From Candidatus Hydrogenedentes bacterium CG07_land_8_20_14_0_80_42_17 (lineage in GTDB: Bacteria > UBA8481): a stretch of 5,388 nt of DNA. Position 1 is the first letter of the stretch, and every line of letters starts with the position of its first letter. The DNA lies in NCBI GenBank assembly GCA_002780065.1, contig PEWQ01000004.1, positions 5,994-11,381 of the forward strand. The letters run 5' to 3'. The position numbers and the translations under genes are program-made. The notes beneath the pieces were generated by a model that saw only the letters and a program-made list of their open reading frames with translations, had not been told where the DNA came from and did no database searches. Below, in pieces: positions 1-5,335 of this stretch.

Positions 1-200
1 GATGCTTTTTTTTCAGACTTTGCAGACTTAGCAGAATCCTTAGAGAACCAGCCGGAACCTTTCAAATGAAAAGCAGATAGTGATATTTTGCGTTCAGCTT
101 TTTCTCCGCATTTAGGACAGACAGAAACAGGTTTCGCCACAAAGGATTGCATCTTTTCAAAGTGATGCCCTTTACGGCATAGATATTCATATATGGGCAT
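1..200 (-). CDS. FmdB-family zinc-ribbon protein, C-terminus cut off by window edge
   Basis: The minus strand reads from ATG at 200-198 through 66 sense codons to the window edge with no stop. The protein begins MPIYEYLCRKGHHFE, continues with a CPKCG knuckle (C28 and C31), then has AFHLKGSGW (residues 43-51) and a Lys/Ser/Ala-rich tail. This is the layout of the small FmdB/CxxC-CxxC-SSSS family of putative regulatory zinc ribbons: an MPxYEY start, two metal knuckles, an F-x-L/I-x-G-x-G-W segment and a low-complexity tail. The molecular role of most members is unknown. The first knuckle is unusual: only C8 is present and the usual second cysteine is replaced by the GHH segment, so H12 or H13 may complete the zinc site. 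An AGGAG at 210-214 lies 9 nt upstream and supports this start. It is divergent from the flagellar operon, so a flagellar role is not implied. Confidence 0.88.
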   Translation of the reverse strand, partial: MPIYEYLCRKGHHFEKMQSFVAKPVSVCPKCGEKAERKISLSAFHLKGSGWFSKDSAKSAKSEKKA

Positions 201-209
201 TTCACTTCA

Positions 210-214
210 CTCCT
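210..214 (-). promoter_or_regulatory. Shine-Dalgarno of the FmdB-like gene
   Basis: The minus strand reads AGGAG here, 9 nt before the ATG at 200. It fixes the start codon. It contrasts with flgN, flgK, flgL and fliW on the other strand, which have no clear SD. Confidence 0.75.
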
Positions 215-248
215 TTTTTAGGGATAACTAATAAATTTCAATAGTAAT

Positions 249-276
249 AAGATACGAATTTGACATATAAAGTCAA
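249..276 (-). promoter_or_regulatory. Candidate sigma70-type promoter for the FmdB-like gene
   Basis: On the minus strand TTGACT (276-271, 5 of 6 to the -35 consensus) is followed after 16 nt by TATCTT (254-249, 4 of 6 to the -10). Transcription would start near 242, giving a leader of about 40 nt that contains the AGGAG. Spacing and matches are reasonable, but this is by eye in an AT-rich region. Confidence 0.4.
260..276. repeat. Inverted repeat TTGAC-N7-GTCAA in the divergent promoter region
   Basis: TTGAC at 260-264 and GTCAA at 272-276 are perfect 5-bp inverted arms around ATATAAA. Each arm is also a -35-like element: TTGACA on the plus strand and TTGACT on the minus strand. The site sits between the divergent FmdB-like gene and flgN. 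It could be an operator for a dimeric regulator or simply two overlapping -35 boxes. The plus-strand TTGACA has only a weak -10 (TACTTC at 283-288, 17-nt spacer). Confidence 0.35.
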
Positions 277-305
277 TTTCTTTACTTCAGAAAAAGTTTA
301 AAAAA

Positions 306-313
306 GTCGATAA
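306..313 (+). promoter_or_regulatory. Possible sigma28-like -10 element upstream of flgN
   Basis: GTCGATAA matches 7 of 8 positions of the flagellar sigma factor (FliA/SigD) -10 element GCCGATAA. It ends 8 nt before the flgN ATG, so the transcript would start at or very near the start codon, which would fit the missing SD. Against it, the sequence 11 nt upstream (TCAGAAAA, 287-294) does not resemble the TAAAGTTT -35 element. An AAAAGTTT (292-299) exists but is only 6 nt away. Confidence 0.28.
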
Positions 314-321
314 GAAAAAGC

Positions 322-795
322 ATGAGCGTAGATTTAAATAACTTTGAAGTTCTTTTGCGAGAAGAGCGGGCACTTTACACGAGAATACTCGAAAAATTAA
401 ATGAACTCATTAAAGCGGGACGAATGAAGGACGGAGACAAAATTTCAGAGATTACTTCCGAGCTAATAACTATTGAATCAGATGCATCGCGGCGCGAAGA
501 AGAAATGACTGATTTGGTACATAAGACCGCAGAAAAGATTGGTATAGAGCCGACAAATTTCAAATTGAGTTTACTTGATAAAGAAGGCAAATATGTTTCC
601 GGAATTGACGAATTGAGAAGGCTTGTGAGTGAAGTTGCCAGGTCAGCGGCTGAAGCAAGCGGAGTTCTATCTGCTAATGTTGAGATAATAGAAGAGACAG
701 TTAAGATACTTGAAAGTCTCGATGCTCGAGCAGGCGGATACGGCCCGGAAAAAGCGAAACCATTTAGCTCAAAATTACTGGATCGGTCGGCGTAA
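322..795 (+). CDS. flgN: FlgN, export chaperone for hook-filament junction proteins
   Basis: This 157-residue protein fits the FlgN family. FlgN is a cytoplasmic, mainly helical chaperone that binds the C-termini of FlgK and FlgL and delivers them to the flagellar type III export gate. The sequence shows a long charged helix at about residues 4-33, further helical stretches to about 72, a helix at about 95-135, and a C-terminal SSKLLDRSA tail of the kind seen on many FlgN proteins. There is no signal peptide or membrane segment. Sequence conservation in the family is low, so the call rests on length, helical character, tail and position directly before flgK and flgL. The ATG has no SD; the upstream bases are only A-rich, so initiation may be leaderless or SD-independent. 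The stop TAA is immediately followed by the flgK ATG. In Bacillus-type operons flgM precedes flgN; here the divergent FmdB-like gene takes that place. Confidence 0.85.
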   Translation: MSVDLNNFEVLLREERALYTRILEKLNELIKAGRMKDGDKISEITSELITIESDASRREEEMTDLVHKTAEKIGIEPTNFKLSLLDKEGKYVSGIDELRRLVSEVARSAAEASGVLSANVEIIEETVKILESLDARAGGYGPEKAKPFSSKLLDRSA

Positions 796-2667
796 ATGTC
801 GAATGGAACTTTAGCTTTATCGATAGGCAAATCATCGCTCCAAGCGCATCAGCGCGCTCTGGAGACTGTTTCTCAGAATTTAGCGAATGCAAATACTGAG
901 GGTTATGCTCGAAAGGTTGTAAACTTTAAGAGCAACGCTTCCATAAATTTGCCGGACGTTCAAGGACCGGTTTATTTTTCACAGATAGGAACCGGTGTTT
1001 CGATCGGAAGAATTGAATCCGTTAGAGACCTTGTATTGAACGGCCGCATAAGGGATTTAGTGGGGCAGGAGTCTGAGAGCGAAGAGACCAAGAACATATT
1101 GGATCGAGTCGAGGCGCTTTTTACCGGAGAGGTAGACATCGCGAAGAGCATGGACGATTTCTTTTCAGCGATAAACGATCTTGCCGGAGCGCCGGACTCA
1201 TTGACAGTTCGGTCAGTCGTGAGAGCCCGCGGTGAAGAACTCACAAATCTTATCCGCTCCGCATCTGCAGGACTCGAAGAGATACGATCAGATTTATCGG
1301 CTCAAGTTTCCGACAAGGTTTCAAAGATAAATACAATTTCGCAGGAATTTACTCGGCTGAATGAAGAGGCTGGAGCGATGGCTTCAGCTGGAATGCCGAC
1401 GAACGATTACGAAGACAGAAGGCAGGTTCTTTTGGAACAGCTTTCCGAATTCGGAAATGTGCAGACTGTTTCAGGGCCGGCGGAATCTCTAACTGTTCTT
1501 CTTGGCGGACAGGTAATAGTGCAGGGGCTGCAGTCATTTGACGTCACGATAAGGAATGATTCATCGAATTCCCAATTACCTCAATTAGCGGTCGGCAACG
1601 GTCCAAATGACGTAATGACTTTCACGAGCGGAACTTTGAAAGCATGGTCGGATCTTCGCGATAATGTTTTGCCGGATATCATGGGAAATCTTGACGAGCT
1701 GGCAATTACTTTGTCGCAGTCATTCAACACGATTCACAGAACAGGGTTTGGACTCGATGGAACCACAGGTGTAAACTTTTTCGATTTAGGTTCGAGTGAG
1801 ACAGGGGAGACAAGGCCGTGGAGTATTCGCGGGTCAGAATTCGTTCCCGAGATAGACAAGCCGCTAGACGGAGACTCAAGCACAACTCAGCCCGAAAACT
1901 TTGAATTGAATCCTATCGGCAAAGGAAGTTTTATTTTGAACGGGCGTTCAATTACGTATGACGGAGCGACAGATTCATTAGAGGACATAGTTGCTCGAAT
2001 AAATTCGACAGGCACGGGAGTTTACGCTTCGATAACACCGGAAAACAGATTACAGCTCGATGCAATGCGCGGGAAGGATTACGTCATAGAGACAATGGCG
2101 GACAGCGGCGGAAACTTTTTGGAGCGGCTCGGAATTCTCGATGCCGACAAAGCGTATCCGCCTCCGAGTTATGTAAATCCTCCGACCTCGATCTTTTCAG
2201 GAACTGTGACATTGAGGCCAAAAGACAGTGCCGCATCGAGAATACAAATTTCGAGTGTAATAAAAAATAATTTAAATGCGATCGCGGCGGCGAAAGGTGA
2301 TGATCTCAGCGCGCCACCCGACGGTGTAGGAGATGTTTCGCGCGGACCTGGCGACGGAGGAAATGCAATTCTTCTCGCCGCATTGCGCGAGTCGAATACG
2401 ATGGAAGGCGGGACAGGAACATATAACGATTTTGTAATCGGCATGTTGGGAGAAATCGGAGTAGAAGCCGGCGCTGCGGAACGGTCACAAACGGCACTAG
2501 ATGCCCAGATAACTCAGCTGAAGTCGCGGCGCGAAGAGATACAGGGCGTATCCATCGATGAAGAGATGATTAATATGATCAAGTATCAGCGCGGATTCGA
2601 AGCCGCGGCAAGAATCATCTCAACGATGGATCAGGTTCTTCAGACTTTGATAGCGCTCGGCCGATGA
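796..2667 (+). CDS. flgK: FlgK, flagellar hook-associated protein 1 (hook-filament junction)
   Basis: The 623-residue protein is FlgK, which is secreted and forms the first junction ring between hook and filament. Residues 1-47 carry the rod/hook-family N-terminal motif, with NLANANTEGYARK at 28-40. Residues 145-220 form the helical D1 region, followed by TSGTLKAWSDLRDNVLP (277-293) and a long LAITLSQSFNTIHRTG helix (302-317). The C-terminus has GDGGNAILLAAL (519-530), a D0 coiled-coil region from about 560, and GVSIDEEMINMIKYQRGFEAAARII (584-608), all typical of FlgK. E. coli FlgK has 547 residues. The extra length lies mainly in the middle, where residues 374-447 resemble the flagellin IN module: GSFILNGRSITY, then a SLEDIVARIN helix, then GVYASI and a closing LGI. 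There is no SD. The ATG follows the flgN stop directly, suggesting translational coupling, and the stop overlaps the flgL start in ATGA. Confidence 0.97.
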   Translation: MSNGTLALSIGKSSLQAHQRALETVSQNLANANTEGYARKVVNFKSNASINLPDVQGPVYFSQIGTGVSIGRIESVRDLVLNGRIRDLVGQESESEETKNILDRVEALFTGEVDIAKSMDDFFSAINDLAGAPDSLTVRSVVRARGEELTNLIRSASAGLEEIRSDLSAQVSDKVSKINTISQEFTRLNEEAGAMASAGMPTNDYEDRRQVLLEQLSEFGNVQTVSGPAESLTVLLGGQVIVQGLQSFDVTIRNDSSNSQLPQLAVGNGPNDVMTFTSGTLKAWSDLRDNVLPDIMGNLDELAITLSQSFNTIHRTGFGLDGTTGVNFFDLGSSETGETRPWSIRGSEFVPEIDKPLDGDSSTTQPENFELNPIGKGSFILNGRSITYDGATDSLEDIVARINSTGTGVYASITPENRLQLDAMRGKDYVIETMADSGGNFLERLGILDADKAYPPPSYVNPPTSIFSGTVTLRPKDSAASRIQISSVIKNNLNAIAAAKGDDLSAPPDGVGDVSRGPGDGGNAILLAALRESNTMEGGTGTYNDFVIGMLGEIGVEAGAAERSQTALDAQITQLKSRREEIQGVSIDEEMINMIKYQRGFEAAARIISTMDQVLQTLIALGR

Positions 2668-4301
2668 ACAGAGTTTCTTTTAGCAGAATGGTAATGAACT
2701 CTCAAGATTATACTCGTTTGAATTCGGAGAAACTTTTAGATTTGCAGAGACAGTTATCAACAGGAAAAAAGATTGAGAAGGCGAGTGATGATCCTGACGT
2801 TGCGGCTCGTTCGAAGAGATTGCAGAATCGATTACGCCGTGACGAGCAGTTGGTTCGGAACATAGAAAACACATCGCACATGATCGGAGAAGCCGAGACT
2901 CAGATGAGCAGTGTGGTAGAACAGCTACAACGTGTGAGGACATTGACGCTTCAGGCAGTGAATGCGCCTATGACTACTGCCGACATGGCTCTCATTGCTA
3001 CTGAAATTAATCAGCAGTTGGAAGGAATGCTTCGAACAGGAAATACGAAAGTTGGTGGAAAGACTCTTTTTGGCGGAGCAGAAACTGATCAAGATGCTTT
3101 TACCGCTGCACGTAACGGAATTGGAGAGATCGAATCCGTTTCGTATCAGGGAGACGATGTAGAACTCGGAGTCGAGATGCAGGGCGTGATACCAATAACG
3201 TGGCCGGGTTCACGAATATTTTCAAAAGGCCCGATGATTTTGAAGAATACGAACCAGACTTGGAATGGATCGAGCGTATCGAATTATGCGGATCGGGAAA
3301 TATCTGCCGCTTTTGTGCCGTCTTCCGGAGTTATGGAAGGCTCGATGCGAATAAACGGAAAATTAATAAATTATGATCTCGATGGAAATCCTACTTCAGG
3401 TGAGGGAGACAGTCTTCTCGATATAGCCAGGGCAATAAACGATGGAGATGCCGGAGTGAGAGCTGAAGTATCAGGTTCTATGCAAGGCACTACTGGAGTT
3501 TCTACTCCTCTTCAGAATTTTTCGACAGAGTTTGTGGGTTTCCAAAATGGAACAATAAAAATTAATGGTTCCAGTATGAATGTGACGAATGAAGATACAA
3601 TTTTTACTTTAGCGAATCGAATTAATTCTCTTCAGGCTAATACCGGCGTGACCGCTGATGTTTACGATGCGAATGGAGAAAAGGTAGACGGTATTCCAAA
3701 TGTGCCTGAAGCAACTCAACCATTGTATTTGAGATTGAACGGCGGAGTAGAGATAGAAGACAATGGAAGCTCAGATTCGAACATCATGCAGATTTTGGGA
3801 ATCACTTCTACGCCGCCTGAAAATTCCGGAAGAAACCTTTCAGGGAATGTTATAGAAAATTATGCTATTAAAATTTCAGGCGACAAACCCGGCCCATTTT
3901 CGATAGAAGATGCTTCAGGAAGTATAGTGAAGGATTTAGGATTGACATCAGGAGTCGTATCCGGCGGTGATATCTTTTCGACATTAATTTCTTTACGCGA
4001 CAAATTACGTGAAGGAGATAGCAGTTATGCCAGAGATGCATTATTGCCCGAGATTGACAGCGCAATGGACTCGGTTGAAGTCTACCGCACCGAAGCGGGA
4101 GTCAGAACTAATCTTCTGGATACACGCAAATCGAGGCTTGAAGAGGTAATTACGAACAACACGAAGTTATTGAGCGATGTCGAGGATGTTGATTTAGCGG
4201 AAGTAATTACGGAATTGAGAAATCAGGAAAATACTCAAACCGCCGCATTGAGAGCTGTTTCAGATGTATTGAAACTAAGCCTATTGAATTATCTCGGATA
4301 A
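2664..4301 (+). CDS. flgL: FlgL, flagellar hook-associated protein 3, enlarged
   Basis: This 545-residue protein is FlgL, the second junction protein, which contacts flagellin. It is homologous to flagellin at both ends. The N-terminal coiled coil includes LSTGKKIEKASDDPDVAARS (31-50) and a long helix to about 126, then GGKTLFGGAETDQDAF (131-146). The C-terminal helical domain begins near 438 and ends DVDLAEVITELRNQ (508-521) plus a terminal LKLSLLNYLG. E. coli FlgL has 317 residues, so about 230 residues are extra. Much of this can be read as two flagellin-IN-like modules: residues 224-270 (SMRINGKLINYD, LLDIARAIN, GVRAEV) and 292-381 (TIKINGSSMNV, IFTLANRIN, GVTADV, closing LGI). The MNRVSFSRMV start is normal for FlgL. 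The ATG overlaps the flgK TGA by 4 nt and has no SD, so reinitiation is likely. A flagellin is the only alternative; position after flgK and the GGKTLFGG segment favour FlgL. Confidence 0.95.
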   Translation: MNRVSFSRMVMNSQDYTRLNSEKLLDLQRQLSTGKKIEKASDDPDVAARSKRLQNRLRRDEQLVRNIENTSHMIGEAETQMSSVVEQLQRVRTLTLQAVNAPMTTADMALIATEINQQLEGMLRTGNTKVGGKTLFGGAETDQDAFTAARNGIGEIESVSYQGDDVELGVEMQGVIPITWPGSRIFSKGPMILKNTNQTWNGSSVSNYADREISAAFVPSSGVMEGSMRINGKLINYDLDGNPTSGEGDSLLDIARAINDGDAGVRAEVSGSMQGTTGVSTPLQNFSTEFVGFQNGTIKINGSSMNVTNEDTIFTLANRINSLQANTGVTADVYDANGEKVDGIPNVPEATQPLYLRLNGGVEIEDNGSSDSNIMQILGITSTPPENSGRNLSGNVIENYAIKISGDKPGPFSIEDASGSIVKDLGLTSGVVSGGDIFSTLISLRDKLREGDSSYARDALLPEIDSAMDSVEVYRTEAGVRTNLLDTRKSRLEEVITNNTKLLSDVEDVDLAEVITELRNQENTQTAALRAVSDVLKLSLLNYLG

Positions 4302-4319
4302 TCGTGTAATTTACGCACA

Positions 4320-4790
4320 ATGACAACTTCAGAAAATAAGCGTTTGATAAAGACGAGGTTCGGCAAAGAAGTAGAGATCACTGATAAGAACCTTGTAACT
4401 ATAAAAGATGGCTTACTCGGATTCGAGACTTATGAATCTTATGCCGTGATACCGCACGGAGATGAAAGCCCTTTTTTGTGGCTTCAATCATTGGATGAAC
4501 CTCAACTTGCATTCATAACTATTGATCCTCGCATATTTGCTCAAGATTACGTACCAAATTTTTCCGAGAATGAATTATCTTCGATAGAATTGACTTCAAT
4601 TTCTGAAGCTGTACTTTTGGCGATTGTAGTTATACCGGACGATCCGAAATTAATGACAGCTAATCTTCAGGCCCCGATAGTGCTCAATGCAAAGAACCGC
4701 CAAGGCAAGCAGATGATATCTTCTTCTCAAGAACATAAAGTCAGACATTACATACTCGGTAAAAACGGCGAACCTCCGGAGAAGAAGTAA
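4320..4790 (+). CDS. fliW: FliW, flagellar assembly factor and CsrA antagonist
   Basis: The 156-residue protein matches FliW, a cytoplasmic protein that binds unassembled flagellin or CsrA. When flagellin is exported, FliW is freed, inactivates CsrA and allows flagellin translation. Family landmarks are TRFGKEVEI (12-20), [11 protein letters not shown] (28-38, compare the common F-x-GLPGFE motif), [21 protein letters not shown] (50-70, usual pattern wLQSldxPxlaFxvxdP), DYVP (76-79), a hydrophobic strand [10 protein letters not shown] (97-106) and [23 protein letters not shown] (111-133, usual pattern tvNLxaPivin...gxQ). Length is near the family norm of about 140-150 with a short charged tail. 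There is no SD in the 18 nt after flgL, so coupling to flgL or SD-independent initiation is likely. Its stop overlaps the csrA start (TAATG), which should keep the two antagonists co-expressed. Confidence 0.96.
   Translation: MTTSENKRLIKTRFGKEVEITDKNLVTIKDGLLGFETYESYAVIPHGDESPFLWLQSLDEPQLAFITIDPRIFAQDYVPNFSENELSSIELTSISEAVLLAIVVIPDDPKLMTANLQAPIVLNAKNRQGKQMISSSQEHKVRHYILGKNGEPPEKK
4774..4781 (+). promoter_or_regulatory. Shine-Dalgarno of csrA within a palindrome
   Basis: CTCCGGAG is self-complementary and contains GGAG (4778-4781), placed 8 nt before the csrA ATG. It lies inside the last codons of fliW. It is the only clear SD for any gene from flgN to csrA. The palindrome is too short to fold on itself as a hairpin, and it matches the CsrA consensus only at GGA. 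Confidence 0.65.
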
Positions 4791-5038
4791 TGCTCGTTCT
4801 AGCTCGGCATTTGAATGAGTCGATAATAATCGGCGATGACATTGAGATTGTTGTTGTCTCTGTTCAGCACGATCAGGTAAAGCTTGGAATTAAGGCGCCT
4901 AGAAATATTTCAGTTCATCGCAAGGAAGTTTACGATGAGATTCAGCGCGAGAACAGACTTGCGGCAGATGCCCGCGGTGATCTGTCAAAAGGCGCGGAAC
5001 TGCTGAAGCAGAGATTTAAGGACGAAAAGAATCAATAG
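4790..5038 (+). CDS. csrA: CsrA, RNA-binding translational regulator of the FliW-responsive type
   Basis: The 82-residue protein is CsrA, a homodimer that binds GGA-containing hairpins in mRNA leaders and usually blocks ribosome binding. The core runs [15 protein letters not shown] (1-15), GDQV-like [11 protein letters not shown] (27-37) and [15 protein letters not shown] (41-55). Residues known to contact RNA, L4 and R44, are present. N55 is also present; in Bacillus subtilis CsrA this residue is needed for recognition by FliW. E. coli CsrA has 61 residues and B. subtilis CsrA 74. The charged helical C-terminal extension here (about 56-82) is like that of CsrA proteins from FliW-containing bacteria, in which the extension takes part in FliW binding. 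The start overlaps the fliW stop and has a good SD. Its expected local target is the flagellin leader just downstream. Confidence 0.97.
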   Translation: MLVLARHLNESIIIGDDIEIVVVSVQHDQVKLGIKAPRNISVHRKEVYDEIQRENRLAADARGDLSKGAELLKQRFKDEKNQ

Positions 5039-5108
5039 CGCAAAAAAATTATTTTGTTTCGAAAATTGTAAATCACTTAAAAAAAGTTGTTATGTAAAAA
5101 AAGGAAAT

Positions 5109-5135
5109 TACCGATATAGAATATAAGGCTGATAA
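5109..5135 (+). promoter_or_regulatory. Weak candidate flagellar promoter for flagellin
   Basis: GCTGATAA at 5128-5135 matches 7 of 8 positions of the sigma28 -10 element GCCGATAA. The octamer 11 nt upstream (TACCGATA, 5109-5116) matches TAAAGTTT at only 4 of 8 positions. A second -10-like octamer, ACCGATAT (5110-5117), overlaps it but also lacks a proper -35. If the first is used, the flagellin leader would be about 190 nt. The flagellin gene is normally sigma28-dependent, so a promoter is expected here, but none is a convincing match. Confidence 0.25.
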
Positions 5136-5175
5136 TAGCCGAATCCAGTTTATTGGAACAGCAATACTTTTATTA

Positions 5176-5205
5176 TTCAGGCTGGTCCAGACTGAAAGGA
5201 GGTTG
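5176..5205 (+). promoter_or_regulatory. Near-palindrome followed by an orphan Shine-Dalgarno
   Basis: TTCAG (5176-5180) pairs with CTGAA (5192-5196). Inside, after a G-A mismatch, CT pairs with AG around a GGTCC loop. The overlapping sequence AAAGGAGG (5195-5202) is an excellent anti-SD match, but it has no usable start codon at normal spacing: TTG at 5203 touches it and is followed at once by TAA. Bases 5194-5205 can also pair continuously with 5251-5262 (12 bp including three G-U pairs). It may be a ribosome standby or decoy site, or a structural switch element. Confidence 0.4.
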
Positions 5206-5293
5206 TAAAAAAATAGGGTAAGGCTGGCGAGGCCAATGGAATTATCTTAGCAGTTTCCTTTCCTTATAAGAGGGTCGAGGGTTTCTAACTTGA

Positions 5294-5313
5294 TCCGGGC
5301 ATGGATGCCCGGG
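5294..5313 (+). promoter_or_regulatory. Candidate CsrA-binding hairpin 1 in the flagellin leader
   Basis: CCGGGC (5295-5300) and GCCCGG (5307-5312) form a perfect 6-bp GC stem, extended by a U-G pair, around the hexaloop AUGGAU. The core CAUGGAUG matches the CsrA/RsmE consensus CANGGANG at all fixed positions. The GGA (5303-5305) is displayed in an ANGGAN loop closed by C-G, the arrangement preferred by this family. The flanking pair is G-C rather than the A-U of the extended consensus. It lies upstream of the SD, like the first CsrA site of Bacillus hag. Confidence 0.7.
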
Positions 5314-5317
5314 TGTA

Positions 5318-5333
5318 GGTTCAAGGAGGAACC
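5318..5333 (+). promoter_or_regulatory. Candidate CsrA-binding hairpin 2 with the flagellin Shine-Dalgarno in its loop
   Basis: GGTTC (5318-5322) and GAACC (5329-5333) form a perfect 5-bp stem around AAGGAG. UCAAGGAGGA (5321-5330) matches all positions of the extended CsrA/RsmE consensus (A/U)CANGGANG(U/A), again as an ANGGAN hexaloop closed by C-G. The loop and adjacent base contain AGGAGG (5324-5329), the SD, 6 nt before the flagellin ATG. CsrA bound here would directly block the 30S subunit. The GGA lies 22 nt from the GGA of hairpin 1, a spacing that one CsrA dimer could bridge. Confidence 0.75.
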
Positions 5334-5335
5334 CC

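Larger units (their letters stand above)
5279..5334 (+). promoter_or_regulatory. Alternative long-range fold that hides the flagellin Shine-Dalgarno
   Basis: GGGTTTC (5279-5285) is complementary to GGAACCC (5328-5334), 7 bp with one G-U. CTTGA (5289-5293) is complementary to TCAAG (5321-5325), 5 bp. The helices are separated only by a small UAA/GA internal loop and enclose the upstream hairpin at 5294-5313. Together they would pair almost all of the AAGGAGGA SD region. This fold is mutually exclusive with the local hairpin at 5318-5333. Confidence 0.45.
5039..5335 (+). other. 297-nt non-coding leader between csrA and flagellin
   Basis: No convincing ORF fills this gap. The first 80 nt are AT-rich with A-tracts and have no GC-rich terminator, so read-through from csrA is possible. 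The remainder is rich in complementary segments. These include a small GGCT/AGCC stem (5127-5140), a near-palindrome (5176-5196) followed by an orphan SD-like sequence, a TGGC-GAG-GCCA hairpin (5225-5235), a pyrimidine tract (5254-5265) and two strong hairpins (5293-5333). Seven GGA triplets occur, at 5103, 5155, 5198, 5238, 5303, 5325 and 5328. The density of pairing suggests a structured 5' untranslated region controlling flagellin synthesis. Confidence 0.7.

Noticed and set aside
811-824. ATCGATAGG near the flgK start as an internal flagellar promoter
   Set aside because: It lies within the conserved FlgK N-terminal coding sequence, and no -35 partner was seen, so the resemblance is probably chance.
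375-830. Long minus-strand ORF opposite flgN, and similar ones opposite flgK and flgL
   Set aside because: They lie entirely antisense to well-recognised genes, have no family resemblance, are Ser/Arg-rich as expected of shadow frames, and have no supporting SD.
4774-4782. csrA Shine-Dalgarno as a CsrA autoregulation site
   Set aside because: Only GGA agrees with the consensus; the flanking C-A and final G are missing and no local hairpin presents it in a loop.
5041-5070. Possible transcription terminator after csrA
   Set aside because: The only inverted repeat (ATTTT at 5051-5055 with AAAAT at 5062-5066) is five A-T pairs with no following T-run, so it is not a credible intrinsic terminator.
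5110-5117. ACCGATAT as a sigma28 -10 element for flagellin
   Set aside because: 6 of 8 matches, but no TAAA-type -35 at the required spacing; the nearest (5095-5098) is 4 nt too close and the one at 5078-5081 too far.
5153-5169. TTGGAACAGCAATACTT as a sigma54 promoter
   Set aside because: It has the GG of the -24 element, but the base pair expected as GC at the -12 element is CT, so the invariant core is not met.
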